From: Candidatus Omnitrophota bacterium
GTDB taxonomy: Bacteria > Omnitrophota > Gorgyraeia > Gygaellales > Profunditerraquicolaceae
Assembly: GCA_016212045.1 (NCBI GenBank)
Contig: JACRHO010000062.1
Span: 1 to 5,988, forward strand
Direction: 5' to 3'
DNA length: 5,988 nucleotides
Position 1 is the stretch's first letter; every line of letters starts with the position of its first letter. Positions 1 through 5,940 of this stretch are shown in pieces. A model generated the notes under the pieces. It saw only the letters and a program-made list of their open reading frames with translations. It did no database searches and was not told the DNA's origin. Both the position numbers and the translations under genes were made by a program.

Positions 1-207
1 AATAAATTCTTTTGGTCTTTCTACAATCCAGCCGTAATGCGTTGTATATGTCTTAAACGCCGACAGTCTCTTGCCATCCTTAGAGAAAAAAACTTTATCG
101 GCAATCTCTAAGGCCTGCTTGCCGCTTAAGCGCACAATGCCTATACCAGCGGCGCCTACAGGAGTAGAAATTGCCGCAATGGTATCAGTTAAGTTGAGGT
201 TTTGCAT
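1..207 (-). CDS. mnmE: MnmE (TrmE) tRNA modification GTPase, N-terminal part, cut by window edge
   Basis: MnmE works with MnmG to install carboxymethylaminomethyl-type groups on uridine 34 of certain tRNAs, using a one-carbon unit from methylene-tetrahydrofolate. Only the first 69 codons are present; the frame is open to base 1. The protein starts MQNLNLTDTIAAIS and continues TPVGAAGIGIVRLSG, the hallmark opening of the MnmE N-terminal folate-binding domain (family pattern DTIxAxxTPxGxGGIGIxRxSG). The GTPase domain and C-terminal cysteine motif lie outside the window. The ATG at 207-205 sets the Asp-Thr-Ile motif at residue 8, as usual in the family. A weak purine-rich site (AGAAGAG, 217-211) precedes it by 3 nt. 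The first 23 nt overlap the end of folC in another frame, so translation is probably coupled. Identification is firm despite the truncation. Confidence 0.93.
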   Translation of the reverse strand, partial: MQNLNLTDTIAAISTPVGAAGIGIVRLSGKQALEIADKVFFSKDGKRLSAFKTYTTHYGWIVERPKEFI

Positions 208-1534
208 AATCTCTTCTATATTCACCTACGACAAATAAAGAGCCGGTAACTAAAATCAAATCTTCTTTTCTGCTTAAGCGTTTAGCTAATCCCCCGGCTT
301 CCTTTACATTTTTAGTTAGATGGGTAACCTTGCCTTGAAAATATGGCGCTAAAACTTTTGGCGCTGTGGCCCGGGGGTTATCCGCCTTAGTCAAAATAAT
401 CTCATCCGCAAAATCATAAAGCTGGCGGCATATGCCTTGAATGTCTTTATCGCTAGAGATACCCAGAACCAGAATTAATTTTTTATATCGAAAATTCTCT
501 TTGACTGCCTGCTTTAAGGCTTGAATAGAGGCAAGATTCTGTGCGCCATCTAAAGCTACTAAGGGCTTGCGTGAAATAACCTCACACCTACCTGGCCAGA
601 GAGTATTATAAAGCCCTCTTCTTATAGAATCAATTCCAATATGTGTATCGTAACGACACAAAACCTCAATCACACCTATTGCTACTGCGGCATTAATTAA
701 TTGATGCTCTCCCTCTAGTCTGATTTTTAAATCCGGATATTCAGCAAAAATACCTTTTATTTTAAAGCCTTCTTTTGTTCTCTGATAAGTTATATCTTTG
801 CCTACCTGATATAATTTTGCCTGTACTTTTTTGCATCGGCTTTGAATTACCTCCATCGCCTCTTTTTTTTGGGGTGCGCTAATTACAATTACCTGGTGAC
901 CTTTAATAATTCCTGCCTTCTCTGCGGCAATTTCTCTTAACGTATTACCTAACTTCTGTGTATGCTCCAGACTAATCGGTGTAATAGCGCAGACTAAAGG
1001 CTCAACTACATTGGTGGCATCTAACCTTCCGCCTAAACCGGTTTCTAAAACCGCGAAATCCACTTTTTTCTCTTTAAAATAAATAAAGGCCAGGGCAGTG
1101 TAAACTTCAAAGAAAGAAAGTGGCCCGTATTTTGAGTTCCTATTATAATTCTCAATTGTGGGTTTTAATCTTTCTGTCAACGCTGTCAGTTCATTCTGAG
1201 AAATCATTCCTTCAAATTCGGTGCGTGGTATTTGGTGTTTGGTGTTTGGTCGCAAAATCCTGATTCTTTCCCGAAAATCCGACAGGTGCGGAGAAGTATA
1301 TAGTCCTACTTTATAACCGGCTTGGCGTAATATATAGGTAAGAAAGGCGCAGGTTGAGCCCTTGCCTTTGGTACCAGCAGTATGAATAGACTTCAAATCA
1401 TCCTGCGGGTTATTTAGGGCAGTAAGGAATCCGCTAATCCGCTCTAACTTCAAGGATTCTTTGTAAGGGAAGGCAGGAATTTTTTCGTAGTTAATAAAGG
1501 ATTCTAAATATTTGATTGTTTCCGGGTAGGTCAT
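185..1534 (-). CDS. folC: FolC, folylpolyglutamate synthase / dihydrofolate synthase
   Basis: An ATP-dependent Mur-ligase-family enzyme of the cytosol that adds glutamates to folates and often also makes dihydrofolate from dihydropteroate. At 449 aa it is slightly longer than the usual 420-440. Visible motifs: P-loop TAGTKGKGST (52-61; most relatives have GTNGKGS), YTSPHLSDFRERIRI (79-93), the FFEVYTALAF segment (141-150), LETGLGGRLDATNV (163-176), SLEHTQKLGNTLREIAAEKA (188-207), WPGRCEVI (313-320), LDGAQN (328-333; His is usual where Gln stands), DNPRAT (385-390) and VTGSLFVVGEYR (429-440). Residues about 95-110 have no counterpart in typical FolC and are encoded by a heptanucleotide array, described separately. 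The ATG shares its first base with the purH stop codon (TAATG), and only a weak CAGG precedes it, so translational coupling is likely. The gene sits between purH, which uses 10-formyl-folate, and mnmE, which uses methylene-folate. Whether it has one or both activities cannot be told from sequence alone. Confidence 0.96.
   Translation of the reverse strand: MTYPETIKYLESFINYEKIPAFPYKESLKLERISGFLTALNNPQDDLKSIHTAGTKGKGSTCAFLTYILRQAGYKVGLYTSPHLSDFRERIRILRPNTKHQIPRTEFEGMISQNELTALTERLKPTIENYNRNSKYGPLSFFEVYTALAFIYFKEKKVDFAVLETGLGGRLDATNVVEPLVCAITPISLEHTQKLGNTLREIAAEKAGIIKGHQVIVISAPQKKEAMEVIQSRCKKVQAKLYQVGKDITYQRTKEGFKIKGIFAEYPDLKIRLEGEHQLINAAVAIGVIEVLCRYDTHIGIDSIRRGLYNTLWPGRCEVISRKPLVALDGAQNLASIQALKQAVKENFRYKKLILVLGISSDKDIQGICRQLYDFADEIILTKADNPRATAPKVLAPYFQGKVTHLTKNVKEAGGLAKRLSRKEDLILVTGSLFVVGEYRRDYAKPQLN
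1216..1250 (-). repeat. Five tandem 7-nt units inside folC
   Basis: Read on the coding strand, the units are ACCAAAC, ACCAAAC, ACCAAAT, ACCACGC and ACCGAAT. All share ACC at the start and a pyrimidine at the end; the first two are identical and the copies decay towards the 3' side. They encode most of FolC residues 95-107 (PNTKHQIPRT and neighbours), a segment placed after the RERIRI strand where ordinary FolC proteins have a short turn. Seven is not a multiple of three, so each copy is read in a different phase, and the overall frame is kept only because the flanks compensate. It resembles in style the short tandem heptanucleotide repeats known from cyanobacteria; no relationship is claimed. 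Confidence 0.85.
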
Positions 1535-3084
1535 TAATGCCTGAAATGCCTGATACCGGTAGTAACCATGGCAATTTTATATTTATCGCAGGCCTTGATG
1601 ATTTCTCCGTCGCTGATTGAGCCGCCGGGTTGGATGATGGCCTTGATTTTAAATTTGGCAGCTAACTTTATGGCATCGTCTTTGGGGAAAAAAGCATCTG
1701 AGGCAAGCACCGAGCCTAATGCTTGCTTTCCTGCTTTTTTAGTGGCAATATACACTGAATCAACCCGAGACATCTGTCCTGCGCCAATACCTACGGTTTT
1801 AGTACCCTTAGTTAAGACAATAGCATTGGATTTCACATGTTTGGCCACCTTCCAGCCAAAGACCAGGCTCTGCATTTCTTTTGGCGTGGGCTGCTTTTTG
1901 GTCACCACTTTCAGATTAGCCATCTCCAGAGTTTTTAAATCTTTATCCTGCAGGAGCAATCCGCCGCTGATGCGCTTAAATTCCGGCTCATCAATCGGCT
2001 CCAAATCCTTTAACTCTATTAAACGCAAGTTTTTTTTGTCCTTAAATAATTCTAAGGCCTCTGGCCTAAATCCGGGAGCAATAATACACTCTAAAAATCC
2101 GCTTTTTGCCACGACCTTGGCGGTCTTTAAATCCATTTCCCTGTTTAAAGCCACAATCCCGCCAAATGCAGAGAGCGAATCTGCCTTCCAGGCCGCAAGG
2201 TACGCCTTATCTAAAGCATTGTCTTCGGCAACGCCGCAAGGATTATTGTGTTTTACGACCACTGCTGCTGGCTGAACAAACTCTTTGACCAATTCAAAGG
2301 CAGAATTTAAATCCAAGATATTATTAAAGGACAACTCTTTTCCTTGCAATTGCTTTAAATTAACCAGGCCTTTATTTTTTCCCTTCTCCTGATAAAAAGA
2401 TGCCCTCTGATGCGGGTTCTCGCCGTAGCGCAAATCCTGAATCTTGACAAAATTTAAGGCGAGACCTTCGCCGCTGGTAGTTTTTTTGCCAGAAAAATAA
2501 TTTTTTAAATAATTATAAATCATACTATCATAGTGGCTGGTTACTTTAAAAACCTCTGTGCCTAATTCGCGCAGTAATTCTTTAGAAAGAGAACCTTGAT
2601 TATTTTTTAACTCTTCTAAAATCTCGCTATAGCGGCTGGGGTTAGAAACTACCGCCACACTTTGCGCATTTTTGGCAGCTGAGCGTAACATTGATGGCCC
2701 TCCGATATCAATATTTTCAATAGCCTCTTCTATTGAGACGTCGGGCTGCTGAATGGTCTTTTCAAAAGGATAAAGATTGACCACTACCATATCGATAAGG
2801 CCGATATTATGTTCTTTAAGTTGTTTTAGATGTTCTGGTTTATCCCGCAGGGCCAATAACCCGGCGTGGATTTTAGGATGTAGTGACTTTACCCTACCAT
2901 CAAGCATTTCTGGGAATCCCGTGTATTCAGATACCTCTTTTACCGGTATATTATTTTCGCGCAATAATTTTGCCGTGCCGCCGGTAGAGAGAATCTCTAC
3001 GGCTAATTTATTTAACTCCAAGGCAAAATCTACAATCCCCGTCTTATCTGAAACACTAATCAGCGCGCGCTTAATCTTGGCCAT
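1534..3084 (-). CDS. purH: PurH, bifunctional AICAR transformylase / IMP cyclohydrolase
   Basis: Catalyses the last two steps of de novo purine synthesis: formylation of AICAR with 10-formyl-tetrahydrofolate, then ring closure to IMP, in the cytosol. At 516 aa it has the normal full length. The N-terminal MGS-like cyclohydrolase domain (about 1-195) shows LISVSDKTG (8-16), STGGTA (33-38), LDGRVKSLHPKIHAGLLA (61-78, with Lys66 in the usual catalytic position), NLYPFEKT (103-110) and IDIGGPSMLRSAAKN (125-139). The transformylase domain (about 210-516) shows RYGENPHQ (219-226), the catalytic Lys-His pair in KHNNPCG (278-284), SAFGGI (305-310), SDAFFPKDD (462-470), QPGGSISDGE (485-494) and the characteristic C-terminus TTGIRHFRH. 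No key residue looks lost. The ATG at 3084 follows an AGGTGA plus G7 leader. The stop overlaps the folC start by one base, joining two folate-dependent steps in one transcript. Confidence 0.98.
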   Translation of the reverse strand: MAKIKRALISVSDKTGIVDFALELNKLAVEILSTGGTAKLLRENNIPVKEVSEYTGFPEMLDGRVKSLHPKIHAGLLALRDKPEHLKQLKEHNIGLIDMVVVNLYPFEKTIQQPDVSIEEAIENIDIGGPSMLRSAAKNAQSVAVVSNPSRYSEILEELKNNQGSLSKELLRELGTEVFKVTSHYDSMIYNYLKNYFSGKKTTSGEGLALNFVKIQDLRYGENPHQRASFYQEKGKNKGLVNLKQLQGKELSFNNILDLNSAFELVKEFVQPAAVVVKHNNPCGVAEDNALDKAYLAAWKADSLSAFGGIVALNREMDLKTAKVVAKSGFLECIIAPGFRPEALELFKDKKNLRLIELKDLEPIDEPEFKRISGGLLLQDKDLKTLEMANLKVVTKKQPTPKEMQSLVFGWKVAKHVKSNAIVLTKGTKTVGIGAGQMSRVDSVYIATKKAGKQALGSVLASDAFFPKDDAIKLAAKFKIKAIIQPGGSISDGEIIKACDKYKIAMVTTGIRHFRH

Positions 3085-3087
3085 AGA

Positions 3088-3100
3088 CCCCCCCTCACCT
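3088..3100 (-). promoter_or_regulatory. purH ribosome-binding site with G7 run
   Basis: On the coding strand AGGTGA (3100-3095) is followed by seven G residues (3094-3088) and TCT before the ATG at 3084. AGGTGA matches the anti-Shine-Dalgarno pairing region, but its spacing to the ATG is long (10 nt); the G run may add pairing closer to the start. The site abuts the hairpin at 3101-3123. The role is inferred from position and sequence. Confidence 0.6.
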
Positions 3101-3123
3101 CATCCCACCTACGAGGTGGAATG
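3101..3123 (-). other. 10-bp hairpin between the YchF-like gene and purH
   Basis: In the transcript, CATTCCACCT (3123-3114) pairs with AGGTGGGATG (3110-3101) across a CGU loop: ten base pairs with one G-U. It fills much of the 46-nt gap and ends directly at the purH Shine-Dalgarno sequence. No U-tract follows (the next bases are AGGTGAGG), so it is not an ordinary intrinsic terminator. It may be a processing or stability element, a modulator of purH translation, or a relic of a small palindromic repeat: the plus strand reads TCCCACCTACGAGGTGGA, close in style to the TCTGCCTACGGCAGA unit in the EF-G-like gene. The structure is seen; its function is not known. Confidence 0.65.
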
Positions 3124-3130
3124 GGTTGTA

Positions 3131-3835
3131 TTATTTATTAAACCGAAAATTAACTATATCCCCGTCCTGCATGACATAATCTTTCTGCTCTAAATGCAAT
3201 TTACCGGCTTGTTTGGCCTGATTTTCTCCGCCGGCCTGGATAAAATCGCTGAAACTGATGACTTCAGCGCGGATAAATCCTTTTTGGATATCTGAATGGA
3301 TTGCGCCTGCAGCCTCCCAGGCAGCGGTGCCTTCTTTAATCAGCCAGGCGCGGGTTTCTTTTTCTCCGGCAATGGTAAAAAAACTGATAAAGCCACTCTC
3401 CTTTAGCGCTTTGAGCAATAAGTTATCCACGTCTTCCAAGTCTTTTTTCTCCAGCGAAACCACAGGCCTGGCGGTAATTAAGGAATAATTTAGGATTGCC
3501 TGTTTTTCTTCTGGGCTTAAACCCACTTGAAAAATAAATTCTTCCTTCTCTAAAATAGTTTTTAATTTATTTAAGAGCGCTTTTTCTTTTTCGTCTACAC
3601 TACGGGATAAACGCGTCTCGACAAAATCCAAATCTTTTAAAATTAAATCCGCGCAGGAATCTTTAGGGACTAAGACGGCATCTGCCTCAAAGATTTTCTC
3701 CTCTCCTACTAACTCTACCTCTAGATAAGTTTTTTTCTGGGATTTAGTAAAACTGTGGAGCTGGTCAAGGCGGGGATCTTTAATGTTATATTTTCCGGGA
3801 TTTAATTCCGAAAGAGAAAATATGCCTATTTTCAT
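3131..3835 (-). CDS. YchF-derived protein with helical arm and TGS/DUF933 domain but no GTPase domain
   Basis: At 234 aa it is much shorter than YchF/OLA1 (about 360), a ribosome-associated ATPase of the Obg family. The C-terminal 85 residues are a clear YchF C-terminal TGS/DUF933 domain: FFTIAGEKETRAW (152-164), EAAGAIHSDIQKGFIRAEVI (174-193), DFIQAGGENQAK (197-208) and KDYVMQDGDIVNFRF (218-232). Residues about 62-130 (ADLILKDLDFVETRLSR, then LSPEEKQAILNYSLITARPV) match YchF's helical arm. The N-terminus keeps MKIGI and DPRLDQL, which in YchF flank G1 and the switch region, but the P-loop, the DxxG motif and the N-x-x-E/D motif are all missing, and SLEKKDLEDVDNLL joins arm to TGS directly. 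It should therefore not bind nucleotide in the usual way. The ATG lies 9 nt after the EF-G-like stop with no good Shine-Dalgarno in the gap, suggesting coupling. A ribosome-related role is inferred only. Confidence 0.9.
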   Translation of the reverse strand: MKIGIFSLSELNPGKYNIKDPRLDQLHSFTKSQKKTYLEVELVGEEKIFEADAVLVPKDSCADLILKDLDFVETRLSRSVDEKEKALLNKLKTILEKEEFIFQVGLSPEEKQAILNYSLITARPVVSLEKKDLEDVDNLLLKALKESGFISFFTIAGEKETRAWLIKEGTAAWEAAGAIHSDIQKGFIRAEVISFSDFIQAGGENQAKQAGKLHLEQKDYVMQDGDIVNFRFNK

Positions 3836-3844
3836 GAGAAAAAA

Positions 3845-5863
3845 TTATTGCTCTTCTTCTTGTTTCTTGGAGGCCTGGTATTGGCTGATAATCGTAGCGG
3901 CTATTTTATGCGGCACCTGCTCATAATGAGAAAAACGCATCGTATAGGAACCCCTGCCACCGGTCAGAGAACGCAGGTCATTGGCGTAAGTAAACATCTC
4001 TGCCAAGGGGACTTTAGCTTTAGTAATCTGGGTTTTGCCCTTTACATCCATACCCATGATGCGGCCGCGACGGGAATTAATATCTCCAGTGATTGCGCCT
4101 AAATATTCTTCAGGGATAACTACCTCTATGTCCATAATCGGCTCTAACAAGACAGCCCCGGCCTCCAACACTGCCTTTCTTAAAGCCATGGCCCCGGCAA
4201 TCTGAAAGGCAATATCAGAAGAATCCACCTCATGAAAAGAGCCATCATAAAGAGTAACGCGCGTGTCTACTATGGGGTAGCCGGCAATCGCGCCTTCGGA
4301 CATCGCCTGCACTACGCCTTTCTCTACTGCCGGAATAAAATTCTTGGGGATTGCCCCGCCAAAAATCTTATCTACGAACTCAAATCCCTTTCCTCTCTCC
4401 AAAGGCATCACCTCAATCCAGACATCGCCATACTGGCCGCGACCGCCAGACTGGCGTTTGTATTTTCCCTGCACCTTAGCGGCTTTGCTAATCGTCTCCT
4501 TATAGGATACCTTGGGAGTTCCTAATTCTACTTCTACATTAAATCTCTTTTTCATCCGCTCCACCATAATGGTCAGATGCAGATCGCCTAATCCAGAGAT
4601 AATTAACTCTTTGGTCTGTTGGTCGCGGGTTACCTTAAAGGTAGGGTCTTCGGCAGCTAATTTATTTAAGGTCACAGAAATTCTCTCCTCATCCTGCCGC
4701 GACTTTGGTTTTACCGAGGCAGAGATAGCTGGTTCGGGAAAGATAATCTGGTCAAATAGCGTCGCTTGCTTCTCATCGCAGAGCGAATCTGAGGTGAGTG
4801 TTTCTTTTAATTTAGCAATCGCCACAATGTCGCCGCAGGAAGCAGATTCCACTGCGCGCTGCTCTTTGCCTTCTAAGAGATAAATTGAGCCAATCCTCTC
4901 TTTAGTTTTTCTGGTGGCATTATAGAAAAAGGTATTTGAGAGGAGTGTCCCGGAAAAAACCCGCAAGAGGCTGAAACTGCCCACATAAGGGTCAGAGATA
5001 GATTTAAAAACAAAAGCCGAAAACGGCGCATCTTCTTTAAAGACAATTTCTTTTTTCTCCTCGGGCTTATGAGCATCTACTGCTTCTATTTTTGCCCGCT
5101 CTAATGGGCTGGGTAGATACTGTAGGGCTGCCTCTAAAATTTCCGGGATTCCTTTATCCTGCAAGGCCGAACCAGCCAGCACCGGAAAGACCTTGCGTTT
5201 AATTACTGCCTGGCGCAGGCCGCTAATTAATTCTTCGCTAGCAAGCTTGCCGCCTTCTAAGTATTTCTCCAGAAGTTTATCGTCGCTTTCGGCAATCGCC
5301 TCTACCAAATCTGGGTTATCCAGAGATTCTATCAGCATCGCCTTTTTAGAAAGGCTGTTTTTTATATCTAGCAAGGCCTTGTTTACATCCGCGCCTTCTT
5401 TATCAATTTTATTGATAAAAATAAGGCAGGCTAGGCCCGCCTCTTCCAGCAATTGCCAGGCCCGCTCTGTCCCGACCTCCACGCCGGCGCTGGCATCAAC
5501 GACGATAATCGCGCTGTCTACCGCGCGGATGCCGGCAATCACCTCGCCGAAGAAATCCGCATAACCCGGGGCATCAATCATCTGAATCCTGGTACCTTTT
5601 CCGCCGGAGGTGGATTCTCCACCGGAGGCGGATCTGCCTACGGCAGAGCCTTTGGCGAAATAATCGCAATATAAAAAACTGGCATTAATTGAGCAATGTC
5701 TAGCTATTTCATCAAAACTGTAATCGCTGACTGTGGTGCCTTCAGCAACGCTACCCCGGCGGGAAGTGGCCTTAGAGAAATAAAGCAGGGCTTCGGCAAG
5801 AGTGGTCTTCCCTGACTGGGCATGCCCTAAAAGAATAAAATTCCTTTTATTGTTGGCATCCAT
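3845..5863 (-). CDS. fusA: EF-G-like translational GTPase (EF-G paralogue type)
   Basis: Member of the EF-G family of ribosomal GTPases (translocation or recycling), 672 aa, cytosolic. Numbering is from the ATG at 5863. The G domain (about 7-265) has P-loop GHAQSGKTT (13-21), switch I ending HCSIN (56-60), DAPGYADF (97-104), NKID (151-154) and AGSAL (230-234). Domain II follows (about 278-375), then III with GLGDLHL (424-430), IV with the GGRGQYGDVW segment (473-482) and the tip DGSFHEVDSSDIAF (540-553), and V with EPIMDIEVVIPEEYLG (574-589), GDINSRRG (593-600) and YANDLRSLTGGRG (626-638). The P-loop (GHAQSGKTT, not AHIDAGKTT) and SIN in switch I point to the EF-G2/FusA2-like branch, so fusA is a family label and another, canonical EF-G may exist elsewhere. 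Residues 73-88 are an in-frame insertion made of palindromes. It is the first gene after the promoter. Its specific role (translocase, recycling or accessory) cannot be decided here. Confidence 0.93.
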   Translation of the reverse strand: MDANNKRNFILLGHAQSGKTTLAEALLYFSKATSRRGSVAEGTTVSDYSFDEIARHCSINASFLYCDYFAKGSAVGRSASGGESTSGGKGTRIQMIDAPGYADFFGEVIAGIRAVDSAIIVVDASAGVEVGTERAWQLLEEAGLACLIFINKIDKEGADVNKALLDIKNSLSKKAMLIESLDNPDLVEAIAESDDKLLEKYLEGGKLASEELISGLRQAVIKRKVFPVLAGSALQDKGIPEILEAALQYLPSPLERAKIEAVDAHKPEEKKEIVFKEDAPFSAFVFKSISDPYVGSFSLLRVFSGTLLSNTFFYNATRKTKERIGSIYLLEGKEQRAVESASCGDIVAIAKLKETLTSDSLCDEKQATLFDQIIFPEPAISASVKPKSRQDEERISVTLNKLAAEDPTFKVTRDQQTKELIISGLGDLHLTIMVERMKKRFNVEVELGTPKVSYKETISKAAKVQGKYKRQSGGRGQYGDVWIEVMPLERGKGFEFVDKIFGGAIPKNFIPAVEKGVVQAMSEGAIAGYPIVDTRVTLYDGSFHEVDSSDIAFQIAGAMALRKAVLEAGAVLLEPIMDIEVVIPEEYLGAITGDINSRRGRIMGMDVKGKTQITKAKVPLAEMFTYANDLRSLTGGRGSYTMRFSHYEQVPHKIAATIISQYQASKKQEEEQ
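5600..5647 (-). repeat. Three 15-nt palindromes inserted in frame in the EF-G-like gene
   Basis: On the plus strand the units are TCCGCCGGAGGTGGA (5600-5614), TCCACCGGAGGCGGA (5618-5632) and TCTGCCTACGGCAGA (5633-5647). Each has 6-nt arms round a 3-nt loop; the third is perfect and the others have one mismatch. Units 1 and 2 are separated by TTC. The first two can also fold together, pairing TCCGCC with GGCGGA and GGTGGA with TCCACC. The 48 nt are exactly 16 codons, giving SAVGR, SASGG, E, STSGG. Both sides carry a near-identical hexamer, AAAGGC (5653-5648) and AAAGGT (5599-5594), in the same codon phase, as a target duplication would leave. In style this recalls the palindromic elements found inside Rickettsia genes. 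Confidence 0.88.
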
Positions 5864-5871
5864 CACCGCTA

Positions 5872-5878
5872 CTCCTTT
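5872..5878 (-). promoter_or_regulatory. Shine-Dalgarno site of the EF-G-like gene, deciding the start
   Basis: AAAGGAG (5878-5872) is a strong ribosome-binding site. A GTG codon at 5866-5864 is followed at once by ATG at 5863-5861, in the same frame. The distance is 5 nt to GTG and 8 nt to ATG; ATG is the better codon at a better spacing and is preferred. The choice changes the protein by one residue only. Confidence 0.85.
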
Positions 5879-5899
5879 GATTTTATCTCAAATTAAGGA

Positions 5900-5918
5900 A
5901 GTGTTATTATATAACACT
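5900..5918. promoter_or_regulatory. Perfect inverted repeat over the -10 box, candidate operator
   Basis: AGTGTTATTATATAACACT on the plus strand is a perfect palindrome with 8-nt arms and a 3-nt centre. It contains the whole -10 hexamer (5906-5911) and reaches the expected transcription start. Only about the last base would be transcribed from this promoter, so a DNA-binding site for a dimeric repressor fits better than an RNA hairpin. I do not recognise the regulator family. Confidence 0.6.
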
Positions 5919-5934
5919 AAAGATGAGGGGTCAA
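5906..5934 (-). promoter_or_regulatory. Sigma70-type promoter of the operon
   Basis: The -35 box TTGACC (5934-5929) and -10 box TATAAT (5911-5906) are separated by exactly 17 bp, matching the housekeeping consensus at 11 of 12 positions. Transcription should start near 5898-5900, giving a leader of about 35 nt before the EF-G-like ATG. No other comparable promoter is seen in the window, so it probably drives all five downstream genes. Confidence 0.85.
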
Positions 5935-5940
5935 GGGAGA

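Noticed and set aside
328..553. Gln in LDGAQN of FolC (residues 328-333) taken as loss of function
   Set aside because: His is common here, but Gln variants occur in otherwise intact FolC proteins as far as I recall, and all other motifs are kept.
1568..2275. Long open frame on the plus strand inside purH (235 codons)
   Set aside because: It is antisense to well-conserved PurH motifs, has no recognisable protein content, and is explained by the codon composition of the opposite strand.
3101..3123. Intrinsic terminator before purH
   Set aside because: The stem is plausible, but no U-tract follows on either strand and the adjacent sequence is the purH ribosome-binding site.
2777..3193. Plus-strand open frame crossing the purH start and the intergenic hairpin
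   Set aside because: It overlaps conserved PurH and YchF-like C-terminal coding in antisense, and its translation shows no family resemblance.
4444..4456. Palindrome CGCCAGACTGGCG
   Set aside because: It encodes part of the conserved RQSGGRGQYG motif of EF-G domain IV and is best explained by the codons; it does not fit the TCYRCC-NNN-GGYRGA pattern.
5600..5647. Three repeats with short gaps as a tiny CRISPR array
   Set aside because: Units are 15 nt, spacers are 0-3 nt, and the array is translated inside a conserved gene.
3258..5674. Several short plus-strand frames and a 67-codon minus-strand frame (4873-5076) within the YchF-like and EF-G-like genes
   Set aside because: All are shadows of the two conserved genes; none has family-like protein sequence.
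5864..5866. GTG as the start of the EF-G-like gene
   Set aside because: An ATG follows directly in frame at 8 nt from a strong AAAGGAG, which is the better combination.
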